Assembly: GCA_029747015.1 (NCBI GenBank)
Contig: JAKOGI010000350.1
Span: 614,905 to 678,904, forward strand
Source: Carnegiea gigantea
Taxonomy: Eukaryota; Streptophyta; Magnoliopsida; Caryophyllales; Cactaceae
Reading direction: 5' to 3'
DNA: 64,000 nt
Shown: one piece after another, positions 1 through 13,600 of the stretch
How the letters are laid out: the number at the start of each line of letters is the position of its first letter
Numbering within the stretch: position 1 is the stretch's first letter
Made by a program: the position numbers and the translations under genes
Notes under the pieces: generated by a model
The model's database searches: none
Told to the model about the DNA's origin: nothing
What the model saw: only the letters and a program-made list of their open reading frames with translations

Positions 1-884
<884 letters not shown>

Positions 885-1849
885 TTGTGAATTGGAATAA
901 TGAACATAAGGCTTGTTCTTGTAAAAAAAGTATTTAAATATTATTTTTATTGAGATACAAATTTTATTTTTCAGGGGCGACCTTTTTTCGGGTGAGAGAG
1001 CCAAAAAGATGTTTTTTTCTTATTTTAAAAAAAAAGCAGCAGCAGCATGAGAAACAAGACTACTTGATCTCCAAGTACCATTATTTAAACCCCTGCCCCC
1101 CCCCCCCTCACGCCAAACAAAAAAACCAAAAAAAATCCAATCTACGAGGAGGCTATTCGATCAAGAAACTAGAGGAGTACAGTAACTCTGAATTCCCTCC
1201 AAAATTTGCATCTTTTTGTTTAATTTTTCTCCAAAATTTGCTTTTCATGAGCAATATGCATCACTCAGCTGCAAGATTTATATTTTGCTGTGCCAGTTTT
1301 TCTGCACCGACTTTGTAGTATTTTGTATGATCTAAAATTTTGCATTCATGCATGGGAAGAGTACAACCAAGTTAGCAAATTTGAGGGAGTAAGAAGTAAG
1401 AACAGTAACTTACAATGTTGTTTAAAGTTTGCATCTTTTGTCTAGTATCACTCCAAAATTAACTTATGAAAATACGGTTTGTCATATCTCTTTGAAGGAT
1501 TTGAGGGTTTTTGGAGTATCTTGATGAACTTTTATGAAAATACGGTTACTTGGAAAATTTTCCAGTATTATGTTATAAAACCCATCAAATTCCTTCGATA
1601 AGAGGTGAATATGCTCAAAGTTGTCACCATATTATGAAAGTTTATTATGATAGGTACTAAAAAATTAATGCAAAAAAAGTGTGATGTCAAAAATACGAGT
1701 TAATAACTAAAGCACGAGTATTGCCTTAGAAAGTTAATGCTCTCTTTGTTTTACTTCTTGGGTTTGTGCTGTAGTTTTGATTTGAACACTCTGTATCTGA
1801 TTTTCCCTGATTGTTGGTTTGGGCATCTCTTTGCAGTTATTGCTGTAAC
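885..1849 (+). other. Upstream region / probable 5' leader of the F-box gene
   Basis: No coding similarity was seen. The stretch holds a C-run near 1085-1110. Just before the F-box ATG, a pyrimidine-rich tract ending in TTGCAG (about 1831-1836) looks like a splice acceptor. This suggests that the leader contains an intron and that the mRNA begins upstream; a short ORF near 950-1318 is probably untranslated leader or chance. The donor was not identified. Confidence 0.4.
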
Positions 1850-3391
1850 ATGGAGGTGGAGGAACTAGAAAGCAGTATGCCCGAAAGAAGTCAGATATTT
1901 CCTCTCATTGATCTCAATGATGATTTGTTGGTTGAAGTCTTGGTTAGATTGCCCTGCAAGAATGTCATAAGATACAAGTCTGTCTGCAAGCATTGGATGT
2001 CTCTTATTTCACACCCTCAGTTCATCCAAAGTTTTCTTGATCATCGCCGACTTTCTGGATCATTATTATCGTCGCCATCTTCATCGCAGTCATCTTCAAA
2101 GATGAAGCAGCAGCAGCCATGGTGCTTCATAGGACTTCCTCCCATTTGTTACTGGCGTGGCGGACAAAGCTTGATGTTCTTGTACGGCTCTAAGTCATAT
2201 GATGAAAATAATGCTTGGTCGCTTTTCAAACCTGATCTGTCGTTCCTACTAAGAGTTGCACAGCCAGAGCATGAAGTATGTGTGATCGGAAGCTTCAAGG
2301 ATTTGCTATTGTGTAAGATGCTGACCCATGACCACCAAAGTGTCTACTACATCTGCCATCCCCTCACCATGCAGTTTGTGGCTCTTCCACCTCGTCCTCG
2401 TGTTCACAACCATGAGTGTATTGGTTTTATCTGCGAGCCCTTCTACACCAGCAAGGAAGACAATAGTCTTGACCATCATCCCCCCAAATTCAACTACAGG
2501 TGCAGAGTGGTACGAATTGCTCAAACCTCTCGTCGTTGCTGCTTTCCTCTCCCGTTTGAGTTGGAATTTTTTTCATCTGAGACCGGCTTGTGGAGCACAC
2601 ATACTTTGGTTGTATCAGACGCTCTACCAAAGATCGCGTGGTTCAATCCCCAAATGAAACTTCTGGCATTCCAAGATGGGCAAATGATGCTGGTTTTAGG
2701 AATATACATAGTCAAGTTTGATCCTTTTAAAAATCAGAATGCAGTTATCCCTGGTTGTTTACTGAACTTGCCTCGAGAGTTTTGCCAGAATACATTTGAT
2801 TCAACCAAAAGTGTGATAACAAGCCAAGAGCGATTGCTCCTATTCAAAAGTTTTACCTCTAGTGGCCCTAATGTTCCCCCTCCTGACATGAAGATCTGGG
2901 AGCTTAACGACGATGACAACAGCCAGTGCCAATGGAGGCTAATTCACCAAGTACTACTCAATGAAATAGGAGCAACAGCTTGCACTTCCTCTACGATTGT
3001 TGGTAACCCCAAAGCCAACCCCTATAGTAAGAAGTACAGACAGACATGGGTAGGGAACTTTTTGACGAACGCGGTGGCAAGTGCTAGCATTGGATTTCAG
3101 GACGCTATCCAATTCTGGAATAGACATGATATGATATGTGTGGGTTTTGATCCAACTCTTCCTGATGTAATTTACTTGCTCTTATGTCCCCCTGGGCGTG
3201 ACTCTTTGGCGGCTTTGGCTTGCTACAACATGCAAACTAGAGTCATTGAGCTTGTCTCTGAAAGTATGGTCCCTTATCACCTCAGACACCTTGAATCGAT
3301 GGATCCCATGAACTTTCATCATGTCTTTTCTCTGGTGCTCGAGCCATGGCCTACACCGCTTCCTGAAGTTACCAGCGCTCCTTCTCTTTGA
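1850..3391 (+). CDS. F-box protein
   Basis: An uninterrupted frame encodes about 513 aa. The ATG at 1850 (MEVEELES) is preferred because it follows an apparent 3' splice site (TTGCAG, 13 bases upstream); the open frame upstream to 1811 has no ATG. Residues about 19-60 form an F-box: LIDLNDDLLVEVLVRLPCKN, then YKSVCKHW and a short helix around HPQF. This is the family's site for binding SKP1 in an SCF ubiquitin ligase. The rest (about 70-513) has scattered W/F-rich beta-strand-like blocks, as in plant F-box proteins with a C-terminal F-box-associated/propeller substrate domain, but I cannot name the subfamily. No kelch or LRR repeats are obvious. A role in targeting some unknown substrate for ubiquitination is inferred. 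The frame is intact, with no sign of pseudogenisation. Confidence 0.85.
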   Translation: MEVEELESSMPERSQIFPLIDLNDDLLVEVLVRLPCKNVIRYKSVCKHWMSLISHPQFIQSFLDHRRLSGSLLSSPSSSQSSSKMKQQQPWCFIGLPPICYWRGGQSLMFLYGSKSYDENNAWSLFKPDLSFLLRVAQPEHEVCVIGSFKDLLLCKMLTHDHQSVYYICHPLTMQFVALPPRPRVHNHECIGFICEPFYTSKEDNSLDHHPPKFNYRCRVVRIAQTSRRCCFPLPFELEFFSSETGLWSTHTLVVSDALPKIAWFNPQMKLLAFQDGQMMLVLGIYIVKFDPFKNQNAVIPGCLLNLPREFCQNTFDSTKSVITSQERLLLFKSFTSSGPNVPPPDMKIWELNDDDNSQCQWRLIHQVLLNEIGATACTSSTIVGNPKANPYSKKYRQTWVGNFLTNAVASASIGFQDAIQFWNRHDMICVGFDPTLPDVIYLLLCPPGRDSLAALACYNMQTRVIELVSESMVPYHLRHLESMDPMNFHHVFSLVLEPWPTPLPEVTSAPSL

Positions 3392-4651
3392 GTTTGCTAT
3401 CTGCGGTTGTCTTCTTCATGCTACTTGGGGACGCTAGACAACATTCCATGCAGAGCAAGCCGTCAACTACTTCCAGAAAGACTTGGAACATATAAGTGAC
3501 GAGAAGTGACATCTTGGCTTATCACGGATTGCTCAAATAGCATATGCTGAGTTGCTGACAATGTAATAGTTAACTGCTTTCGTACTTTTGAAATTCAGAA
3601 TTTTGAATAGTGATCTATAGACGGATTTGTGGGGTTTGGTTGTTCCAAATAATGTAGTGTTTACGCCTTTTTTAAGAAACTTCGTGTATGAAGATGCAAG
3701 TACTACAAACAAAAAACCGTTTTACCCCGTGATAAAGAGATCTCTCCTAGACCTAATACTGGGTAAACTAACTAAGAAAAGGTTTGCAATCGGCGTAGAT
3801 GAACAAAGGCTTAAGCTATGGATAATCGAACCCACAAGGATTCCATTTTAGACTCCAAACATTTCCCGAAACGAGAGGAAATGCGTACCTGGAAATCGGG
3901 TCTGGGTACCAATGGATTACAGAAAAATTACGTCTTTGGTTAGGAAGCATGGAAGAGTAAAAAATCATTTGTTCGGTGTCTGATCAATTGGCAATACTGC
4001 ATTGTGTGGAATACCTGCTTACAATGATGAATTAATTCAGACAAATTTCGTTCTTTCCTCTTCACCATGGATTCAAATGTAGCCAAACTGCAAAGAAACA
4101 GCAACATTGGTAAGATTTTGAAGTTGGGCAAACAACGTTTTCATGTCTCTATATGGAATGCAATTGCCGTATTAAAGCGACTTTTGCCGTATCGCGACCA
4201 AAACAAAATTGTGATCAAAACCACATTTAAATCCTTGCGTCTCACAAGCCCTAATGATTAAAGCGACACATTTAAACAAGACCCTTCTGAGACCAGCCCT
4301 CGTCATTAAATATTATGCTGCTCGTAGGAGCTAACCACATTTTTCCCAAATATTACAATATTTTTGCATCAACCAATATCACTACATCATGCTTTTTTAC
4401 AAAAAGTTGCACATGCAGCCCAAATTTGCTGCAGCAACGTGGGCAATTGCACTATTGAGGCAGTGTAAATCAATTAAATAAGGGAAAAGGACCATAGAAA
4501 AAGGAATTGTACATAAGAGAATGTTGTTCACCATCAATTAATTTACACAAAAATCCAAATACACTACTTTTCGCCCCAAGAAGACCCACAAATGAGAAGT
4601 AGAACACGATAGCTTAATCAGAAAACCAATGTGCCAGAAGACCTGAGCATG
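3392..4651. other. Region between convergent F-box and tRNA-synthetase genes
   Basis: Contains the presumed 3' UTRs of the two convergent genes. No ORF with recognisable similarity and no canonical AATAAA stood out. The small frames at 3627-3851 and 4067-4261 look like chance. Confidence 0.5.
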
Positions 4652-7600
4652 TCAAAATTCAGCAGATCCTGGAGACCGAGGAAATGGTATGGCATCTCTT
4701 ATGTTATCCATCCCAGTCGCAAATTGCACCAGCCGTTCAAAACCCAGTCCAAAACCTGCATGAGGAACTGCAAAGCGAAAGGCTTGTGTATCAGATTTCT
4801 GCATTCTAAACTAGGAGAATATGCTATTCAATCAGGCTTGTGTAAAATCATCTAAAGATGATTTATATTGTGAGACATCTCACACACTCATTAACCACCA
4901 CATAAATTTAAAAGGAAAATGCCTTACCAAGTAGGTGGTCTCACAATAAATTTCCGTGAGACCGTCTCTTACAAAAATTTATGTATGCCATTAGTATAAG
5001 TAGTAAATCTAGTAGCATGTTAAGTGCTGGATAAAACTACAGCATGCATCTCTACAAAATATCCGGCATACATGTTTGAATTTTGATATTGAATTTTGCG
5101 ATTGGAGATGGAATTTAGCATCGTGGCTATCACTACTAATCACATTTTCAGACTCACTTTTGGTCAAAACCTTGTTTCAGAGTTCACATCCTCAACAAGA
5201 GCCTGAGGAAGCTTAATCAGCCCCAATACTCATTTTCCCACTCCAACTCTGGGGAGCAATGCTACTACAATTGTAGTTTCAGACATGCACTAATTAGTTG
5301 TCTCGTTTCAGGTTCTCCTGTCTTTCTGATTTAGACCCACAGAGACAAATTTGATAATTTATCTAGTGGTGGAAAATGAGAAACGACATCTCATCTATTG
5401 TTGACAAGAGAACCCATTTGGCTAACTGATCACGGAAAAAAAAGAATGAGAAACCATGAGAAACACGTAGGTTTGACAGATGATGCAAAGTGAAATCACA
5501 GGCATCTAACCTGAGCCATAGCGACGCAGATCAAGATACCACCAATAGCTTTCCTTTCTAAGATTGAATTCATCCAATCGATTCTCCAGATAGTCAAGGC
5601 GTTCTTCTCTCTGACTTCCACCAATAAGCTCGCCGACCTGATGGATGAAGACAGTTACAAGCCAAAGATACATGACTCTCAACCAATCATATCCAGTATG
5701 TCCAAGTTATATTGGTTCCAGCGAGCAGTTTGAGGGGAAAGGAGGGAATGCAAATCATCTATTCATCAAGAGGAGGTGACATCTGCTGATAAAAAGAATC
5801 AACAAGAACAGACACATACTATCCAAAAATTTGCATCCCTCAACACCCAGGTGCAATCAGCACACAGCAAAAGGATGCAAGATGGGGGAGAAAATTTAAG
5901 AGATAAAAGAGAGACAACAAACAATAAACTTATAGTAAAGACCTTCAGTAGATCCATCTTACAATCTTTGAAACTAAAAGGGCATAGAACGAAATACATT
6001 GTAAAACAACTTCTGCTGTTTTTGACATGACACTTATAACTAAGGTCTGAGAAGTTGATATGAAGAACCACAATATGCATCTTTTATTGCAGATATTCAT
6101 AGAAAACCATCCATCACTGCAGCACGTAAAATTCATTAGTCAGATCTATGCAAACAATATTTGTCATGAAATCCCAAGAGGTCGTCCATATTAATGGCAG
6201 AAGTGACAGCAATGGCAAATGATTACAAACGAATGCAACAGCTGAGGCACGGAAGAAATGTTTTCATTTTCTTTTTTTATTTTTTCTTTTCGGAGAGAAG
6301 GAAGAAGTGTCTCCATATCACTGGTGATGATTACACTGTTAGTCTAGGCCAGATCATTGGCTTCTCTGTTGCCCGTTTGCTGAATCTCTTTGTCAATCAG
6401 CTCCGAGTTGTCCAGACCATTCCTGGGAAAAACCCAGTTAAGCATCTGTTATTGGCTTGGCAGGGCCGCACTTGACAAAATGGCAAACTTAAGTGCCATT
6501 AAAACCATTCGTCATGCTATCTTAATTGGCTGGAGAGAAATTGAAGTCTTTGACGGGGTCAATTGTCGAAGATTCCTCTGTGTCATCTACTCTATAAGAA
6601 TATATATAACCTTTTCCTTGTCAAAAAACAATAATTAAGAAAAGACTGTTGGTCAGCCTTTGCAAGATGAAAGTGAGTATTCCATGGAAGATACAGGCTA
6701 TTATAAAGGACATTTTGGAGATTTCCACATATTTGTCGGCAAGTCCATATTTCTCACATTTCATGAAGGATACACAGCAACTTATGGATTAGCATTTAGT
6801 TAATAATCATAATGTCTACTTTTCTAAATCAGAGTGGTTGCCAAGGTGCATGCTATACGATGAATGATGATGCTCCGGGGCCCAGGCAGTACACTTGACA
6901 GAAGCATCCCCAAAATATTGTACTTACCTCCCCTACTCCCACACAACAAAAGAAAAACACAGAAAGAAATCCAAGAGTGAGACTGTGAGAGACAGGAGAG
7001 TGAGCGAGCAAGAGAGATCTGAAGATTACCCTTGGAACCAACATGTCCATAGCTGCTACAGTCTTTCCATCATCATTGAGCCGCATATAGAATGCCTTGA
7101 TATCCTGAAAATTGTATTAAAACTTCTCACTAGCTCCATCACATATGTAAACCCACAAAGCAGCAGTTCCCAACAAAATACATGCCTTGGGATAGTCTCT
7201 AATTATAACAGGACAGCCACCAAAGGCCTCTTCAGTGATAAAACGTTCATGTTCACTTTGGAGATCACACCCCCACTTAACCTGTTGGATCAGATACATC
7301 ATTAAGACATTTAGGATGTTTCACCCGATTCAGACATCAAACAATCCAGAATGACATAACTACGTAAATTTATGAGGAAAAGTGGCATTCCCTCTAGTGC
7401 CAAGTAAAATGTCACACAAAGTCAACAAACAACAAGCAACCATGTTCAAGGCACTGTGTTACGAGTTACGACTAGTGTAGGATAGCTGCTTCATGTATAA
7501 ATATAAAATACTATGTTTAACGTTACTTAAGGTCAGACATCCTAAACTAGGGACCAAGGCAACTAAAGCAAAGATAGATGGAGTACAACAATAATGGAGC

Positions 7601-10600
7601 CAAAAGTCAGCGACATACAAACAACAAACAGTTTACAAAGCAGATCCTGCACAGCTAGGCACAAAATACCAATAAATTGGTAGAGAGCTTGTATGCTATC
7701 ATCCTCCCTCTTGGACTAATCAGAAACAAGGCATCCCATTATGTGGAAATTGGAAAACATTATCATTTGTCTCCATGAATAGTAAGCAGTCTAACACATG
7801 AAAAGGCAACTGTGCATTGATGATAAATGATAAATTTTAAATTCCTAACCCTGCAGAATTTCAGGAACCAACGACAAATTATTTAAATAGCACATATGCA
7901 TACCGGAAATTCAAATTTCTTATCAGCTTTTAGAAGAATATTGACAGCATCAGTATAAGTTAGCTGCACAAAATCTTTCTCAGCGACGTTCTGCACATCA
8001 GAAAGCCTCCATTAGCCTCCGAACAATATTCTAATTAAGAAGACCGATGAAAAAATTCAATTGCTATTTCAAGTAAAAGAATTAGAGAACGCCCTAAAGA
8101 ACTGCACCAGGGAGCCAATGGTGGTACTGGTAACACTCACAGTAGATTTACTGTGATTTAAATAGAATTGCTAACATGGCGACATACGAAGACATACATT
8201 CAATCTGTCGAGAATGCCTTTCTCAATCCAAGTGTTGAAAAAATCCATATCTTCTTTGCAGTTTTCAAGAATGTACCTCACCTTCACAACAGAAAGGAAA
8301 GAAACTAAAATTTCATCATGAAAAACTCAATGTTATCACGGAACCAGATGAGCACATAACACAAGCTTAAGAAGAGTGAGACGACATACTACATACTGGA
8401 GATAAGCAGTAGCACAAGCCATATCATCATTCAGATCAGCGAATGCTAGTTCTGGTTCAATCATCTGAAGCAACGGAAAAAACAAAGATCAGATGCAGAA
8501 ACGGTGAACAATAAACTAGAAGATGCAGCTTACCCAGAATTCAGCTAAATGTCTAGTAGTGTTTGAATTCTCTGCACGAAATGTTGGGCCAAAGGTATAT
8601 ACCTGCAGAATGACATCAAAGCATAAAACTGGTAATGGAAAAGTAGATAAAAGACAAGTACCGAGAAAGCATAAATAGAGTCAAAAGAAAACAAAAGAGT
8701 ATCTTACATCAGAAAGAGCTGTAGCATATGTTTCAGCATTAAGTTGGCCTGAAACAGTCAAAAAAGCAGGCTTTCCAAAAAAATCCTGCCATAAGAAGAA
8801 AACAAAGTTACGCACATAATTAAGATAGACTTACAGTTTTGACATGTTATATTATCATCCTTTCAGAGGAAATCGATTTCAGAAAGCATAAAAAAAATTG
8901 TAGTACACTACAGTTTTGACATGGTCCAACAGACATGACCTCCCCCAATTTGGGGGTAAGCCTATGTACATCTAACCCAACTAACAGACTACTTATGTGG
9001 AATTCTTGGTATTGCTTGGTTCGAATTGATCAACAATTATTACAACATGAACTGCAAATAAGAATATAAATCTGACTCACCTGAGACCAGTCGATCAAAC
9101 CCTCCTCTGTTTTTGGAATTTTGTCTGCACGAGAACCCGTAGCTTCCTCAGTGGTTGGTATCTGTTGAACAGGTATATTCAGAGGATAACTACAAAGCTA
9201 GTAAATCATAGTATATTATCTTCATTAAGCTATAAAGAGAAGGTGCTATAGCACAAACAAGACTTGCAGTTAGAACAGTCACACAGAGCCATAAACTCAA
9301 GTCATATGTAGAATGCTAAACGCACCTGAAAACATGCATGTCCTTGCATGATAGCCCAAAACTACACATCAATTCTTATGGAAGCACTGGATTGCATAAT
9401 GTCAAAAAACTATTAAACCAGCAGAAATATATTTCCCCCATCCCTAAAAACTTGTCATTTGTCAATTTTTTCAGAGAAAAAAATTGAATCCTTGTCTGTC
9501 ATTCAAATCATCCAAATTCTTCGTATGTGCCACATTGTTATTGGTGAGTTGATAACTACGAAATAATTATCTTGGAAAAATTAAAAGCTATGTTACTCAA
9601 ACTTGGCTTAAGGAGTTAGAATCCAACAAGGGGTAAATATTACGTTGTCCAACTATTCTGGCAAAAACTTGACAAGAGGACTCCATCCTGAAACTGGATA
9701 CCAGTAACTTGGTAAGCAGACACTATGTTTTTTTTGACACTATGTTTTGATAATTCATAAAATTAAACAAGACTCCACCCAAAATTCATCACCACTTTTA
9801 CTAGACAAAAATGCTGCTGCCTCAAAGTTAGCTATAACCATTAGTTATGAAAGGTAAAGGATCAAACCAAAAGGCAAAGGAAATCAGATACTAGAAAATA
9901 AGGTCCAACCCTACCCCCCCCCCAACCAAACAAAAATCTCTTTCTTCTCCTCCCTTGCTCTGCATCTCACTTTTCGAATCAGGACCAACTGGTACATCTC
10001 TTCCCCACCCTTTTCTGACCAGTGCACTCTCTTCTCTCCCTGGTTGTCCCTTCCCCAACTCAAAGCTCCCCAAATCCAATTAATCTTCTCCCATCCTTGC
10101 CACCTCTTGCGGTCTCACCTCATTGCCACCTTCACACACTTGCTATGAATAGATAAATCAATTTTTGAATTTCCTCAATTTCTCATTTGTTTTAGGACCC
10201 ATCAATTATGGTTCGTTGTCAAGACCCAACGTCCAACCTATACTCCATGTTCTGCCCATCCCAGATCACATTGTGTCCGCATGGATACATTGGGCACAGG
10301 GCAGTCCGAGCACCATGCATAGAAAGTGATAAAATAATAAGCTTCAAGAGGTGGAGGGAGCATCTTCCAAAGTTCTAGAGCAAATCCAAAAATCAAGCAC
10401 TGAATTCCATCTGGCTTAGTTTGAATAATTAATATCCAAGCTAACAAATAAAAAAGAGTAAAAGGGAGAATAGATCCTTTAAGCTATCCACAAATTTAAA
10501 AGGGCAAAATATCTACAGAAACCTCTGTCGCATGGCTTGGCCTTCCTCTGCATCCCATTCTCACGAATCCAATTGATAAAATGCGACCTATGGACTCAAA

Positions 10601-13600
10601 TGGACTTGCACGGTAAATGGAGAAGACACAAATGGTTGGCACTCACAACCACATAGTAACAACCAGGAAAGCACTAGAAGATGCCCGGGGCTGCACACTG
10701 TGAATGGAGTGGCTAGCATCTGTTCGACCTTCTAAATTAACTAAATGTTCAGCCAATCCACAAAACTGGTACTTCTGCTATTCAGCTTCTTCCACTCCTG
10801 GCATACTGTAAGGTATTTCCAGATAATAATAATGTTTGCTCTCCTTTCCACAGTTTCAAGGCTTAAGTCAACCCTGCCATTACACTCTCCACTAGAGGGA
10901 ACTTTTCCCCCTTTTTGACAAGGAATATAACCTATGAAATATTTTATACCATGAGATGTAAAAACATGAGAGATTTGGTTATCTTCTTCTGTCCCAATTG
11001 TGGGTGTGCTGAAGCTAATAAAGTTATAAAGTAACAATCTTAACAATATATATAAAGAGACACAGAAATCAGGAACCAGATAATGAAATTGTAATAAGCC
11101 CTCGCTTTTCATCACAGGCATCAGCAAAAACAAATTCCCCGAAAAAATATCCCATGGTGACATCCTTCAGTGCTTCCGTAGCACTTCAAAGCTTTAAAGT
11201 AAGTAGCAAAAAGCTTAATACATAACATTATTCTCATTTAAAGTTGAAAGTGATTCAACATCGATCAACATTCAGAAACCAAACCGGAGAAAGCAATCAA
11301 TGGGTATCACACGCAATAAGGTTGATACACATGGCAAGGGCAGTCAGCATGATTGGGCCTCTCATAACTCTCCAGCAGGCACAATAGATGTACACAGAAT
11401 CATATTGAACACAATGCATCAATGACAAAGATCAGCATGTGACAAAAATATATTAATATACAGGTAATTCTGAACCATACAGCTTACCAGAGTAGTCACA
11501 CAGAACTGTTCACCAGCGCCTTCACAGTCTGAAGCAGTGATAATAGGACTTGAGATCCAAACAAACCCATTTGCTTGGAAGAACTTATGTGTAGCATATG
11601 CTAAAGCATTCCTTACCCTTGCAACCTAAACCCGCTTGCAACATAAAGAATATTGATAAGGTAGAAACCTTACACGATAATCCTTTACTGGGGCCTTAAG
11701 GATAGATTAAACATGTAACAAGAAAAAACTGGGGCAAAAAGAAAAGCAGGGAAAATAAGAGACAAATATGCATATTGTGCTTTTATTGTAGCCTAAGGCA
11801 AGGAAATCATTGACAAGATGTCCATGAAGACAAGACATCAGCATTCAAAAGTCACATGATTATGTGAACAAAAATGTCCAATTATATCAGTGACAATTAG
11901 TAATCAATTTATTTGGCTCTGAAATCTGAAAACTGACACTATTGCTAATTCAAAAGGACAATTGACGTATACAGCTCTATCCTTCATCATAAAGCTCAAA
12001 CCTTAGTGTCTCTTACTCGTCCATCAATCAAAAAATCTTTGCGCATAAAAAAGTACAATTTGTCCTAATCATTATTTGGTCAGACTACAATATTTTTCAA
12101 GTTAATGATATTACCGTATATGATTCATCCAACTAGGGTTCATGCTTGTGATGCCATTTCAATCTTACCATAGATTACAAAACGCGAAAAGATTGCCATA
12201 TTGAGCTTATTTATGTTCTACATTCAATAGCCCTATATTCGATAACCCTGAATCCTATCTAAGCAGCAAATACTCAAGAATTTGAAGTTAGGGCTTTTAA
12301 TCAGTGCTAAATAGGAAATAGAGGACGGTCACATCTATCATCCCATTTGATCAGAATGGAAAAATGTTTTTAACATTTACTTCCTTCAGCATCTTTTTTC
12401 AGTTTTTCCTTTCTCCTCCAACAACTACAATTTCCTCTCCATTTTGCAAAATCACACGAGCGAAATATCCAGCGACTTACAAACAGAGAACACCTAGTAA
12501 TGTCATTTGATGTCTAAATTCAAGTCACTTACCCAACTTAATCAACCGTCAAATAAATACATGCCACTACTTTAAGCACACGAGTTAGTTAGTACAGATT
12601 GTTAGACAGGGGCGGAGGGAGCGTGCATGTCAGTGGGGGTTCAACTAACCCCCCCCCCCCCAACCAAAAAAAAAAGTATGCTGCAAACCTTAAAACAGAG
12701 TTAATAAAAATAATGCTGGGCCAACGAGATGCACGGAGGATGCGGCTAGCCTAGTGGTGGGAGCGTCGCATTGCTGTAAATTGATTTGGGAGGTCGCGGG
12801 TTTGAATCCTGCTGGGGTCATCTCTTCAATTTTTTTTATTTTTTTTTTTTTGGGTAAGTGGCATCTCTCCTAATTTGAAGTTCAAAGTTTACTAATTTTA
12901 GTTTATTAGTTTAATTAACTTTAATTTGTTATTCAATCCTTTAATTTTAGATTATTTTTTTTTTGATGTTTAATTTCTGAGTTTAATCTGTGAATTTCAA
13001 TTCCAAATTTGTTTAATTTGTCGGTTAATTTCAATTCTAGGTCAAAGTGTATGATATTTCAAAAGATAGCACTTTTTTAATTGATCTTAGTAGTTCAACT
13101 TGTTGATTAATTCTTTAATTTGAGGTTAATTTGTTTGTTCAATTTTAATTTATGAGTTTACTTTGCCAATTTCAATTCTGAAGTTGTTTAATTTATCGGT
13201 TAATTTGAATTCTGGCTCAAATGCATAGATATTTCAAAAAGATAACCAAACAATCATCATTCCCTTCAAGTTTTAAATTTGAAAACTCACCATTGAATAA
13301 AGAATGTGGGAACGATGTCACTCAACCACAATTATCAACTTATTTCCAAACCCCCTTCCCCAAATTCCTAGCTTCGCCACTGTTGTTAGTTGTTATCTGA
13401 CAAAAGCTCACATCTTACAGCCAAATAACCCAAGATGATCTTATCTCCCTCAGTCCTTTGCCAATGTTCCAAGCCCCATCAGTGAGTATAAGGCCATAGA
13501 AGTTCCCACAAAATTGCAAAGAAAACACAGAGGAATTCACTAGGCTCAGTTAGTTAAGAAACATTGAGAACCTCAATAAAAGAAGTGAAAAATATCATTT

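Noticed and set aside
10741..11163. 140-aa minus-strand frame in intron 5
   Set aside because: Lies wholly inside an intron of the tRNA-synthetase gene, no recognisable similarity and no splice or promoter context.
12736..12830. Functional tRNA gene
   Set aside because: A and B boxes are present but acceptor and anticodon stems do not form by eye; a SINE-like head is the better reading.
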